Origin: Notolepis coatsorum
Taxonomy: Eukaryota > Chordata > Actinopteri > Aulopiformes > Paralepididae
Reading direction: 5' to 3'
Assembly: GCA_963971535.1 (NCBI GenBank)
Contig: OZ020587.1
Span: forward strand, 158,637,328-158,701,327
Length of the DNA: 64,000 bases
A program made the position numbers and the translations under genes. This document shows, one piece after another, positions 36,923 to 49,700 of the stretch. Each line of letters starts with the position of its first letter. Position 1 is the stretch's first letter. The notes under the pieces were generated by a model. It did not search any database, was not told the origin of the DNA, and saw nothing but the letters and a program-made list of their open reading frames with translations.

Positions 36923-39900
36923 ACTACTGTACTATTACAGGTATTGAAATGAACAATGCAACTTCCTTATAAAAAGAATTTAATAAGAAAATTGCATATT
37001 AAAATATCGATACTTGCCGTCCTTGTAGATACAGTATTGCCATGCAAAGTATCGCGATAATGTACTGTATCGATATTTTCCCCCACCACTAGCAATTTCC
37101 CACCCTACATTTTGGGGAGCGCTTTGAGGAGTCTAGAAAAGCGCTATATAAATGTAATGATCATTCATTCATTGATTCAAGTGGTGTCATCTACTCACTG
37201 TGCTGGTTGAGGAGCATCCTGATAGATATCCTGCTCATGTAGAACCGGTCCAGGAAGTACTGGACGTTCTGGCTGGCGATGGGGTCGGTGCCGTGGGTCT
37301 CCTTGTACTCCACCACCCCCTGGGCCATGGTGGGGATGACGTTGTTGTGGCGGTTCCTGATCTTTATGACAGCATCTGTGAAGCTGGTCAAGAACAGGGG
37401 TCAGAAAAAGATGGGCGTACTCACACCACCAGACAAGAGCTGAGAAATTGTATTGGGGGGGGGGGGTTAATACAGCTTATTACATGGTGTTTTCACATTC
37501 GCCGAAATGCTTGCTTGTGATTGGTCAATAGCGCGCGTCAGAGGTCAGTTATCAGACAATAATGACCGCTGTGGGACAATAATGACCGCTGTGCGCAGCT
37601 GTTCGCAATCAAGCCCACTGACATCAGTGCAATCAGACACTGCCGGTGTTCTGCTGCCGGGGAAGCTGCCGGCGATGACAGGGGGCGGAGCGATGAGCGG
37701 AGCCAGAACCAGTGTTGCGAGTCGATGTAAAATGAATTAGGTATATTGTTAGTAAGTTACCATGTAATAAGCGGGATAATGTATAGCTATACTCGATCAT
37801 TGTCGCAAAATAATTGACCTTCACTGACGTTTAAAACACCTCGCCGAGGCGGCTCGGTATTTTAAACTCCGTGTCGGTCAATTATTTTGCAACAATGACC
37901 TCGTAGCTATACATTATCCCTTACATAGCTATTGTGCTAATATATTTAGATTTTCTTTTTTGCTACAATAAAAATTTAAGTGGGATGACCAGACTGAAAC
38001 CGTATATCTTACTAAATAAAACAGATATGTATATTTATTTTTATAGCAGATGTTGACAAGGTTTTCCATTGGGGACATCATTTGCAGTTGAAAAGTAATT
38101 AATCGCAATATACCGCAACATTGCAATATATAGCAAAATTGTACGTAATACTATTGCACCGTGACTTAAAGGAACACGCCAACATTTGGGGAAATTAGCT
38201 TATCGTCTTCTTCTCCAGAGAGAGACAAGAAGATAGATACCAGTTTCCTCTCTGTGCGTTCAGTAGAAAGCTATCTGGCTGCACGTTAGCCTAGCTTAGC
38301 ACAATGAATGGAAGCGGACATGGCCGGTTAGCCTTTGGGAGAGGTGTTCGTTGGATAATGCCTAGTAAAAAGTAAAATGAGGATTCACCTCAGTAAAACT
38401 GAATCCAGGAAAAGGAAGATTGTTAGAAGCCTTCATTTGACACACAACCCTGACAGACTCCCCTGAAATGGTGCAGTGTGTTCCTTTAACTCATTCAGTG
38501 CCAGACCCGATATTTCTCTGGTTATCTCGCCAGCGGTTGAGTGCCATACCCGAGATTTCTCGGGTTTTGATCCTTTGATCTTTTTCCTCTGATCCCCGTT
38601 CTAAAACATCCTCCGGATCATTGTGTGTCCCTGGCCCGTTTGCCTACGTTGGAATTGCAATGCCGATCGAATATCACCAGGTGGCAGTATCGCCTACCTT
38701 TTGAACTCTGATAGAAAGGGAACAGGAGAGTCAATGAATGAACCGGACTATCGAGGCTCGCTCTGTGGGGGAGGAGCTCTTCCAAAGCAATCGCTGGCAG
38801 ATCTGCTCGCCTCAAAACCTATAATAGTGTCCCGTAAACACATGTAATTACATATAAGCAAGTAATCGCGATCGCCGATGGGATCATTGGAATTATTCTT
38901 TTTGGATTACCTTCTGGCTAAGGTAAGGACTATGTCTATTTTACCAAACCTGAAACATGTTTATGTAACGATCACAGTTCTGCGTTTTACCGGACGTAAA
39001 ACATGCTCAACAAACACGATCACGGTTGAGTTCCAACGACCCTTGATAATCTTGTGAAGGCACATGCGTACATGGTATATACCTTTGATTTGGGAGTATT
39101 TGGGGTTTCAGGCGGGCAACCAGAACGGTTTGGGCTTATTGCATAGAACACGTTTTATCTCGCGATCTATGGAAAAATTATTATCTTGGAAATGTGCGAT
39201 GTTTAGCGTGTAATAAACTACAGTGTGTAGAAACAAACTGTTTTTTTCCATGTTGGACTACAAGTAGTGTCTGTCAAATGAGCCACACCATTGTCTCCAC
39301 AGCTATAATACAGAACACACACACAGCTCTGCAAACATTGTGAAACAGTGAAAATTACCATTTTAAGCTGGCGTGAAGCGGCAGAGATGGGGACAGCCTA
39401 TGGCGCTGAATGAGTTAATAAAACCTGGACCAGACAGAACTGGAATAAAATGTTTGAATCAACTCACTCATAAGTCACTTTCTCATCATCTGCGTTCTTC
39501 TCTCTGAACTCGAGGATCTCCTCAAGACTCTGCACATACCTGGAGGAGAGAAACGTCAACAATCAAGACCTCGACAAGTTCTCCTCTCCCACAGAAGTGT
39601 GTCTGGAGTAGGGATGCACCGAGCCAATATTGATATCGGCCCCGATATCACTAAAATAGCTGGATCGGGTATCGGTTTAAAAAAAAATATATATATCGGA
39701 TTTATTTTTATATATAATAAGAAATAAAATAAGAAATAACAATTTAGTACATTTATATGTGTTAATTTGTTACATTTAGTTTCACTAAGTTAGGAAAGTA
39801 ATGTTTTAAGTCAAGCCTGATGTTGCCTTGCACAAAATAATTATCCCAGTCTCTTCCACACAGTGAGGCATACAGTTTATTAATTGAACAATGGGTATTG

Positions 39901-42900
39901 ACATTTAGATTGAGTCATTTAGCTGATGCTTTTACTAAATACGATGAAAACGAAAAAGGAGCACTTGACACATGACTAAGACTAAAACTAAAATGAAAAT
40001 AGCTGCCAAAATTAACACTGCTCTACAGGCACGTGCAAAGCAAACAAACACACACACACTGGGGATGAGGCCAAACGTTTGAACGTTCGGACCTTCGTTC
40101 CTTACGTTGGCATTAGAATTCTAAATCAAGATTCAAATTTTTAATTTTTAATAAAAATTTTTTTATATATAATATATATATCTTTTTTGTGTGTTTTATT
40201 CATTCTGTTTAAACCAATGGGGGTTTTCTTCACAGTTGCAGATAAAGATTAGGCTACACTAATATTATAATATTAAAACTGATGAGTTATATTCATTAAA
40301 GAAAGTTGATTTAATAAAAAAAAAATACTAATTTGATCAGATTAATCACTTTATTCAAATTGAGGATTTAGTTTGAGGATATTTATAAAATTAAATGTAC
40401 TAATTTGCAAAACGCTGAACTGGAATCAAGAAAGGTCAGAGAAATCTAGTTTGTGCTGGTCGACCGATTCCACTCCGGCGTCGCTCCCTCCTCCATGCGG
40501 CGAGCAGAATGCGTTGGGGAGTGTGTGCGCGTGACCCCTCGACCTCGCAGACGATGTCCTAACACCGCTTTGATCTCTCTCTCTCTCTCTTACACGTAGT
40601 CGAGCAAAAAAAAATCTTCTTTTAATCTATATATTTATTTCTTCTTCTAATTACTAGCATGTGGTTATCTATCTATCTTTATGATACCCTGTGTGTGCAA
40701 CAGGGTTTTATACAAACACACACAAACAGACTGTCATGACTATATCACAGAGAGAGAGACACCTCTGATTGGCAGATGTTTATATCAGGGTGTTTGGCAT
40801 CACCAGCCTCTCCTATACTGAAGTATGGGTAGAGTTTCTCAGTGAAGGTGTAGATGTGAGTCATGTCTTCAGGGTCGTAGAAGGACAGCTTCCCCCCGTC
40901 ATAGTCCAGCTGTACTCTGATCCTCTGGAGGCTCCTCTTCACTGTGAGGATCTGACCCAGACCATTAGTGTACTTACCACTCCTATAATCTAGAGCCCAG
41001 ATACCATGTTGTGATGATGTCTGTAGCCCCTCTCTCTTGTTGTCAAATGACTCTTTAGCTACACTTATAGCCCAGAGAGGATGGTCTCCCACCTCCACCT
41101 CCCAGCTGTGTTCTCTTGAGCTGAAGCTCTCAGAACCCAGAACAATGGCACACACCATGTTCCTCTCTGGGTTGTCAGGGAGCTGCTGCCATGTGTCTGT
41201 GAGTCTCACACTGGTCAGATCATCAGATATAGAGAACCAGGGTCCTGCAGTGTTTGGGTCCAGAGTGACAGGAGTGAACTTGACCCTTTCCTTCATCTTC
41301 TCCCAGACTCTGAAGGCCAGGTTGCCCAGGTGTTTGGCCTCGTCTATCAGCGCTCCTGAGACCAGCTGTGGATGAGGCAGGTTGCACTGAGCTCTGTTCA
41401 GTGTGGTCTTGTAGTTCTGCAGGAAGGAGACGTCTTCAGCTCTCAGCTCCCGCTCTACGACTCCGATCGTGTCTGAAAGGGTTGACATCTCTCTCTCCAG
41501 CCCCTCAATCTTCTCCTTCATCGGCTGACCCTTCTGCTCCTCTTCCTCCTCCAGTGCAGCTACCCTGGCCTCCTCTTCCTCGTGGAGAAACTGGTGAAGC
41601 TTCTTAAACTCCTCCTTAATCTGCTTCTCTGTGCGCAGGGTCTGGACCTTCAAGTGTTCTGCTGTGCGGTCGCATGTTAGTTTGATTTTATTAAAGACCT
41701 TTAGCTTGTCACGCAAGGTCTTCAGTGGAGCCTGGAGCTCCTTCTTGTGATCCTCCGAAGCTTCATCTATGGGGCAGAAGTTGTGGCTCTTGTGTTCTCT
41801 GGAGGACTGACACAGCACACAGATGAGCTGGAGGTCATCCAGACAGAAGAGCTTGAATTTCTCACCGTGCAGACTGCAGAGCACCTCTGGACCTGCTGGA
41901 GCTCCATGGCTTCACTCCCTGAAGGCCTCGCACAGGTTCTTCAAAGTAAAGTTACGAGGAGGATCTGAACTTGAAGAGACTTTCCTACAACATGGACAGT
42001 CCTTGTCTTCTTTGTCTCTCCAGTATTCCTGCAGACAGGCTTTACAGAAGCTGTGGCCACACGACAAGACGACAGGATCGTTATAGATCTCACGGCACAC
42101 GATACAAGACAGATCCTCTTCACAATGAGACAAAGCCATTTTGTCTCTCAGTAACACTCCCTCATCTGGAATGCTCCCTGAAGTTTACTTTCACTTTGAA
42201 TGACAATTGTTATAAACTTACTTAGATTCAGTCAGCAGCTGGTTGAAGTCACTGTTTGATCACTATTCCTTCCTGTGTTTGTCTAAAGCTAGTCCTTCAG
42301 TACGAGCTGTGGGTTTTATCTGGAGTCTTTTACAGCAGGCGTGTGTATCTCAGTGTCGGTCGAAGAGGAGAAAGTGAAGAATCGGCAGTTTGGTGAATTA
42401 TGTGCTCTCTGGATTTACTGTCACAACTACAGAGCAACCACAGCCAATGTGTTTCCTCTTCCTCTTCCTCTTTTTTTTTTAAACAAGTTCAGAGGAAAGA
42501 GACATTCACATCAGCATTTCATATTAATTCCCACAGTGGCATAAAAAGTGTCTTTTCAGTATATAGATTGTCCGTCAGTATAGTCATATACTGTGTAGCC
42601 TGCCTGCTTGCAGTTGCGATTTTTAGAGATGAATCATCGTTTAATAATAAAATGTGTGGCAAACAAGGTATGTTTATCTCCGTTATATTAGTGAGAAATA
42701 ATGCAACCAAAGCGACTTACAAGTTCTGTATGACAAGTCATCAGGAAGGGTACAAACAACTCTATATATAAAATTGCCTAAGAATAAGGAATGAAATAAG
42801 CCTAAGAATAACATAATAATAATAAAATACGGTCCGGGATTCACATGTTATGTATGTACAATCTAATATAAAATATACAGTAAGAAATACAGAGATCTAC

Positions 42901-43643
42901 ATTAAGTGTACAGTAGGTGTAATATTGACAATGTTGTTTTAAATGTAAAAGTCCAGGAAGATGGTACCGCCACTCTGTCACTCTGTGCTCAGTGATGCAG
43001 TGAGGCACAGTGATGCGTTGTGTAAAGTCTGATGGCTGTCGGAATGAAGGACTTCCTGTGCCGTTCAGTGCTACATTTAGTGTAGCACTTCAGTGTTAGC
43101 CTAGCACTAAACATGCTCCTCCCGTCAGCCAAGTCTGTGTATAGTGGGTGGGAGGGGTTGTCCCTGATGGCATGGAGCTTAACAAGGCTCCTCCTCTCCG
43201 CCACCACCGCTAGAGAGTCCAGCTCCACCCAAACCACGCTACTGGCCTTCCTGACCAGCTTATCCAGCCTGTTTGCGTCCCCCGCTCTCAGTCGGCTGCC
43301 CCAGCAGTAAAACACGACTGAGACCAAGCAGCAGTAAAACACTGAGACCAGTGGCGGCTGCTGGATGCTTCGCCACTAGGGGCGCTATACCAAACATTTT
43401 GCAAACATGTACAAGGCACGCATTGGCGAATATTATCACCATTGCCATCGATCAATATATGATCACAGTCAGTCAAATGCAACCACGTTTCCAATAGCCC
43501 AACACAAACACGCACAGCTCTCTCTCTCTCTCTCTCCCTCTCTCTCTCAGATCGAGTCAATAAGAAACACATATGTATATATTGTCATTTTAAACAAGTT
43601 ACCATTCATTGTCTGAGTGGTTATGCTCTACCCGCAGCGAAAT

Positions 43644-43702
<59 letters not shown>

Positions 43703-46700
43703 CGAGAGAGCGAGAGAGAGCGAGAGAGAGAGAGAGCGAGAGAGAGAGCGAGAGAGAGACCGAATTAACTCACTGTTTACGTGGTCCACTCACTGTTGTC
43801 CCGACTCCCCAGACTGTTGATGTATATCAAGCCGGAGGGCTTGATAAAGTGTATAATCCGCTGTTGATGATGTATATCCAGTCCACTGTCCAGACTGCCA
43901 TATAGCTTGTTAGCTGTTAGCAGTTAGCACCACACAACAAGTAGTTTGATTTCTTTGTCCATTTCCGCATCGAACAGACTGCAAACTACCTGGCGTTCTA
44001 TCGCCATGCTCTAAGACAAACTCTAACCTTAACCAACTTTGAAAGAGTGCCTAAGCTTAACCGTCGAAAGAACTTGCAGTCACGCTCTAAGACAAATAGC
44101 TCGCATCTCAGTCACAACAACACAACTATGATCTCTATCACCAAGCTAGAATTGGAACATATAAATTGGATTCGGCCAATCAGAGATCGTCTCCGCGAAA
44201 TGCTGCTACGGAAAAAAAAACTGACGTCGGCCAATCAGAGAGCGTCTCCGCGAAATGCGGCTACAGAAATTCTTGACGCTGCTGCCTAGACCGCTTCAAA
44301 TCGCGCCCGGATTCCAACATAATAGTCATATTTCAACGCACAACGCGTTACGCACTGATTGGCTGCTACGGATACAGCGATCACACAGTGACGCGCACTC
44401 AGAGCGCTATCGCGTCTAGCCCGGGCCGAGAAATATATAAAAAAAAAAAAAGTGAGTCACTTCCTGTTCAGGAAAACGAGTATTTATTAACGTTATATTG
44501 TGCATTGGAAACACAAACACTTAAAATGAGTAAATATTATTCATTTTAAACATGTTTATATTATTTATAGGGCTATAAAACTAAAAACTAAAAAATTATT
44601 TTTCTTGTTCTTATCTCATATAACCAGGGCAGGGCCTGAGGGGGGCGGCGCCCTAGCGCCCCCCAGTGGCGGCCGCCACTGACTGAGACCAAGCGTGCGG
44701 CAGCGTGGCGCTACTAGGGGTGTAGCGTACACAAAAACCACGGTACGGTACGTACCTCGGTTTTGAAGTCAAGGTTCGGTACGGGTTTTCGGTACAGTGG
44801 GGGAAAGTTTGGCTTTCCATGTTCCACTCAGGGGTGATGTAGCATGCAGTAACTAATTGTACTTGTAGGGCTGACAACGAATATTCTATCTATATTGAAA
44901 TTAATAATAGACTTGTACACATTTAAAAAAAAAATAAATAAAAAGAAAACAGCCCCCGGTGGGCGGTCGTTAGTGGTTAACATACCGTTGTATTTGTTCG
45001 GTACGGTACGGTACACACTGAAGCGGTTCGGTTCGGTACGGATACGTGTACCTTTACACCCCTAGTGGCTACATGAGTAGAGCTCCGGACTCATGATCGG
45101 AAGATCACCGGTTCGAGCCCCGGTCAAGGCTGCTGTCGGAAAGTGGTGTTGTTGTCCAGCAGGGGGCACTCTGTCCTCTGGACTAGTCAGTAACAATGCT
45201 CCTGTTACGGTGATAGGGACACCGTATAGCTGAGAGTGCCGTCCTTTGGATGAGACGCTAAACCGAGGTCCTGACCGAATCTCGACCGTTAAAGAACCCA
45301 GGAACCCTATCATATAGAGTAGGGGGTTCCCCAATGTTCCTGGCCAAATTCCCAATCAGGTCTCTGACATGAAGGCCACTTAATCATCCCTTCCTCCTTA
45401 ATTGGCTGATATCAATCCCTGTCTCCTGAGCCGTTCAGCCATTGTGTAGTGTGCTGTGTGCCTGGTGTCAGTGTATGGTAGCCATTGTGTAGTGTGCTGT
45501 ATGGCAGCCATTGAGCCTGCATAGCCCAAGGTTGGGTGCTACCAGTGGTGGTGAAGGAGGCTATTTCCACCCTAGATTGTGGGGAGCGCTTTGAGTGTCT
45601 AGAACAGTGATTCCCAACCTGGGGTCCGCGGACCCCTGGGGGTCCGCCAGGGGGCGCAGGGGGTCCGCCAGACCACAGATGATTTGAGGTCTTTTTTTTT
45701 TTCTCTCTCTCTCTCTCCACTACAATAAAAAATAAAGATAAATAAATAAACATCTAGACATGATTTTTGAACGTTAACAGTAGGCTACCGGGTAGCCGCT
45801 AAAACGCGAATCAGTTGACTGTATCACTTTCTGTAGCTAGCCTAGCACGCTAGTTAACTTTCTCGGCTCGTCTGCAGTCAGCCGCCAGAGGCGAAAATGT
45901 GTGACAAACGAAAAGGAGATGACGGCAGCTCACCTGCAAAAAAAGTTAGGACCTACAGCAATCGCGAAAATGACATCACCATGGGCTTCACTGAGGGACC
46001 AGACAAACGACCTGAGTGTGTGATTTGTGGAGAAAAGTTGGCAAACTCGAGCCTGAAGCCCAGCAAGCTGAAGAGACATCAGGCGTCTAAGCACCCAGAA
46101 ACCGTTGGGAAGGATCCAGACTTTTTTCGGAGGAAAGAACAGTCTCTCAAGGCGAACAAGCCTGTTGATGTTAGAGTAGCGTGGAGCAGGGGTGGCAGTG
46201 ATTTACAGAAGGCTACCGAAGCCTCCTTTGAGTGTTCGCTTTTAATTGCAAAAGCAAAGAAACCGCACAATATTGGCGAGCAGCTCATCAAACCAGCCTG
46301 CATCAAAATGGTTTAGAAACTGTGCGGCCCACAGGTGGCGGATAAACTAAAATCAGTACCACTCTCGAACAATGTAGTGAAAGACCGAATTGATAAGATG
46401 TCAAGTGATTGCGAGCAGCAGCTGTCAGAAAAGCTTAGAAAGGGTCCATTTGCCATACAACTTGATGAAACTACAACTGTCGCAGACGAGGCTGTGCTCA
46501 TCGTTTATGTGCAATATATTGAAAATGAGGATCTGAAGCAGGACATTCTCATGTCAGTCAACCTTACTACCACCACTTGAGGTGAGGATATTTTTACTGC
46601 AGTGGATTCTTACTTCATTCAACATAAATGCAAACCGTTCACCATTAGGGCCTGATTTGAGAGGATGAATACAGGATTTGAATATTGGCCAAAATTTTGA

Positions 46701-49700
46701 AATACATATGGTGCAAGATTAGATTTGTTGATTGAAGGCACAAGTCAAAGAAGCATAGTGGGTCTAATTATGATGCATATGCCTGTGTATAAGCAGTTTG
46801 TTATTAAAATGACAAAAAAAAGGTATTAAACCCAGCTAGGACAGATTCTCTCTGCTACTGATTGGAATTTCCTGTCTCATATTTAGTTTAATTTGTTGCA
46901 TTGATTTGTTCCATAAATGCAAACCGTTCACCATTAGGGACTGATTTGAGGGGATGAATACAGGATTTGAATATTGGCCAAACATTTTGAAATGCATATG
47001 GTGCAAGATGAGATTTGTTGATTGAAGGCACAAGTTAAAGAAGCATAGTGGGTCTAATTGTGATGCATATGCCTGTGTATAAGCAGTTTGTTATTAAAAT
47101 GACAAAAAAAAGGTATTAAACCCAGCTAGGACAGATTCTCTCTGCTACTGATTGGAATTTCCTGTCTCATATTTAGTTTAATTTGTTGCATTGATTTGTT
47201 CCATAAATGCAAACCGTTCACCATTAGGGCCTGATTTGAGAGGATGAATACAGGATTTGAATATTGGCCAAACATTTTGAAATGCATATGGTGCAAGATT
47301 AGATTTGTTGATTGAAGGCACAAGTCAAAGAAGCATAGTGGGTCTAATTGTGATGCATATGCCTGTGTATAAGCAGTTTGTTATTAAAATGAAAAAAAAA
47401 AGTATTTTATGGTATCTTATTAGGAGGGGGTCCGCGAATTTCATCAGAGATGTTTGGGGGTCCCTGGGGGGAAAAAAGTTGGGAACCACTGGTCTAGAAA
47501 AGCGCTATATAATAAATGTAATGAATTATTATTATTATTATTATTATAAGCAGCAGACTCACCAGTAGGGCTGTCTTAAATACTTCGTAGCTTCGTTCGA
47601 ATATGAAAATGAAATTCGAATATATATAAATAAAAATTGGGTGCTAAATCAACTCTGCCTCTCTTTGTTATCTACAACAAGCAATGCTGTTTGTTATTTA
47701 AGATGAGGTCGGACTCGGCACTGACAGATTTGTGTTCATTGTGCCGCTTTTATATAAAGCCTCAAATGACGGCTTACAATATTTCATGAAAGCAAAGTGT
47801 TTCGTTTGTCTAAGATTTTAAAAGGTTTAAACTTTACAGCACTGACAAAGTTGAACAAAGTGCTGTACAGTTCCTGCAACATAAAAAAAGAAGAAGAAAA
47901 AATAAAAATAAATGTATTAATATTATTATTATATATATATATTTTTTTATCTCGAAGCTTCGAATTAAAATCGAATCTCAGCCCCGAAGCTTCGAATTCC
48001 AAAAAAGATTCGAAGGTCAGCCCTACTCACCAGCTCTGCACCAGCCGGACAGAAGGAGTGGTCAACAGGTGGTCAGGCAGCAGGTTGATCTCCTTCATGA
48101 TGTTCGCTAACCTCACAGGCAGCTCCTGTCTGAGGAAGGCGAAGGACGTCCGCTCACAGGCATTTTCAGAACCTAGAGGTTGTAAATATTGGATAAACAC
48201 TGAATTTGAATTGTGTCACACATTATTAATTTGAGAGTCTCTCTTTCGACTGTCTTACACTGTACTCATAACTACCTTCATTATGTAAGGGATAATGTAT
48301 AGCTACAAGGTCATTGTCGTAAAATAATTTACCGACACGGAGTTTAGAACACCGAGGCGCAGCCGAGGTGTTTTAAACGTCAGTGAAGGTCAATTATTTT
48401 GCGACAATGACCGAGTATAGGCTATACATTATCCCGCTTATTACATGGCTAACTTACTAACAATATACCTAATTCATCGACAAGACGAGATCAAATGCAG
48501 ACGCAGTTGTTCTGTGGCTCCGTCAGCCCAAATAAAGTGATTATTATTATCGGCAGCCGGCAGGTCTGTGGTCTGATTGCACTGATGACTGAGTGCAGCT
48601 GTGCATATGCTGAGCAGCACTGATACAGTGTGTGTGTAGTGGGCTTGATTGCTACAGCTGCGCACAGCGGTCATCATTGTTCGGCAGAGGTCCGTTATTG
48701 GGTAATAACGGACCTCTGACGAGCGCTATTGACCAATCACAAGCAACCTTTTTCGGCGAATGTGAAAACGCCATGTAATAAACCACTATATTAAATATAT
48801 AGTATATCCATATAACACTGTATGATAGCAATATACAATAACACTGTATATAAATGTGTAACTATACAGTTGTAGTCAAAAGGTTTACATACACTTGTAA
48901 ATAACATGTATGTCATTGTCATGGCAGTCTTGAGTTTCCAATCATTTCTACAACTCTTATTCATGAAGTTTGGTACTTTTATGAATTTATTACGGCTCTA
49001 CTGAAAACGTGACCCATAATAAGCACCAGGTGATAGCTTGCGTTTTCTTTCTATATATAAATATAAAAAGCAGCCATTCTTCCTGATTGACTTTAGACTT
49101 CATACAATTGTTTGCACAGTTGATCTGGGGACCTGTAGCTGCTTTGAAAAGGCTCCAGGTGGCTTTCAGATCCCCTGCTGAGCTCCTCTGACGTCACCAC
49201 TGTAGTGCTTGTAGCAGATTGATTGATTGAAAACTTTATTAACAGATTGCAGAATGGGTACAAATTACAGTACCGCTCAATACAAACAAATGCTAAGAGG
49301 ATGCAGACCAGAAAAAGACTTTCGTCTTAAGGGTCCTCCATTTTCAATTCATCAAGACATACAAATATACGGTACAACACCTATTGTAATCACAAGATGA
49401 TTGTATCAAATGAGCTCTAAATGGGCTCAGACAACAAGTCACCAGCTGTAGTCAATCATCACTCACAAGAGGTTAAAGGAACACGCCAACATTTGGGGAA
49501 ATTAGCTTATTGTCTTCTCCAGAGAGAGATAAGAAGATAGATACAATAATGTGGAACGCCCTACCCACAGCCGTAAAATTATGTGAATCCCTACCCTCTT
49601 TCAAAACCGCTCTCAAGAGCACCTATGGGTGGCTGCAATTAGAAACTGGCCCCGGTAAATGTCCAAATCCAATCCAATGTACAGTTTCTTCCCCTTCGAA

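Larger units (their letters stand above)
36240..37171 (+). mobile_element. V-SINE-like element, copy 2 (5'-truncated, split by hAT)
   Basis: GCATTGTGTAGTGTGATGTG through GGTGGTGAAGGAGGCCATTT matches 45440-45575. After the hAT insertion it resumes at 37100 with GGGGAGCGCTTTGAGGAGTC and ends AAAGCGCTATATAAATGTAA near 37158. The 3' end lies about 20 bp from the donor of pdk1 exon 4. Confidence 0.75.
45605..47491 (+). mobile_element. hAT element with ZBED-type transposase remnant
   Basis: The target duplication GTCTAGAA is perfect at 45597-45604 and 47492-47499. The termini are CAGTGATTCCCAACCTGGGG and AAGTTGGGAACCACTG, familiar from ZBED5/FAM200-type hAT elements. Subterminal GGGGTCCGC repeats are present on both sides. 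The right 800 bp are a 290-bp tandem repeat. Confidence 0.9.
45065..47550 (+). mobile_element. V-SINE-like element, copy 1, split by a ZBED-type hAT
   Basis: The head GTGGCTACATGAGTAGAGCT has box A character and GGTTCGAGCCCCGG (45112-45125) is box B. The core CCTTTGGATGAGACGCTAAA and GTTCCTGGCCAAATTCCCAA is the conserved centre I associate with vertebrate V-SINEs. The 3' end AAAAGCGCTATATAATAAAT and (ATT)n are at 47497-47548. The hAT insertion occupies 45605-47491. Confidence 0.75.

Noticed and set aside
42341-42771. Overlapping open frames upstream of the TRIM gene
   Set aside because: No similarity, no splice logic and low-complexity tracts; treated as non-coding.
43609-43905. Arg-Glu-rich open frame
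   Set aside because: It is the (GA)n microsatellite in a hAT element.
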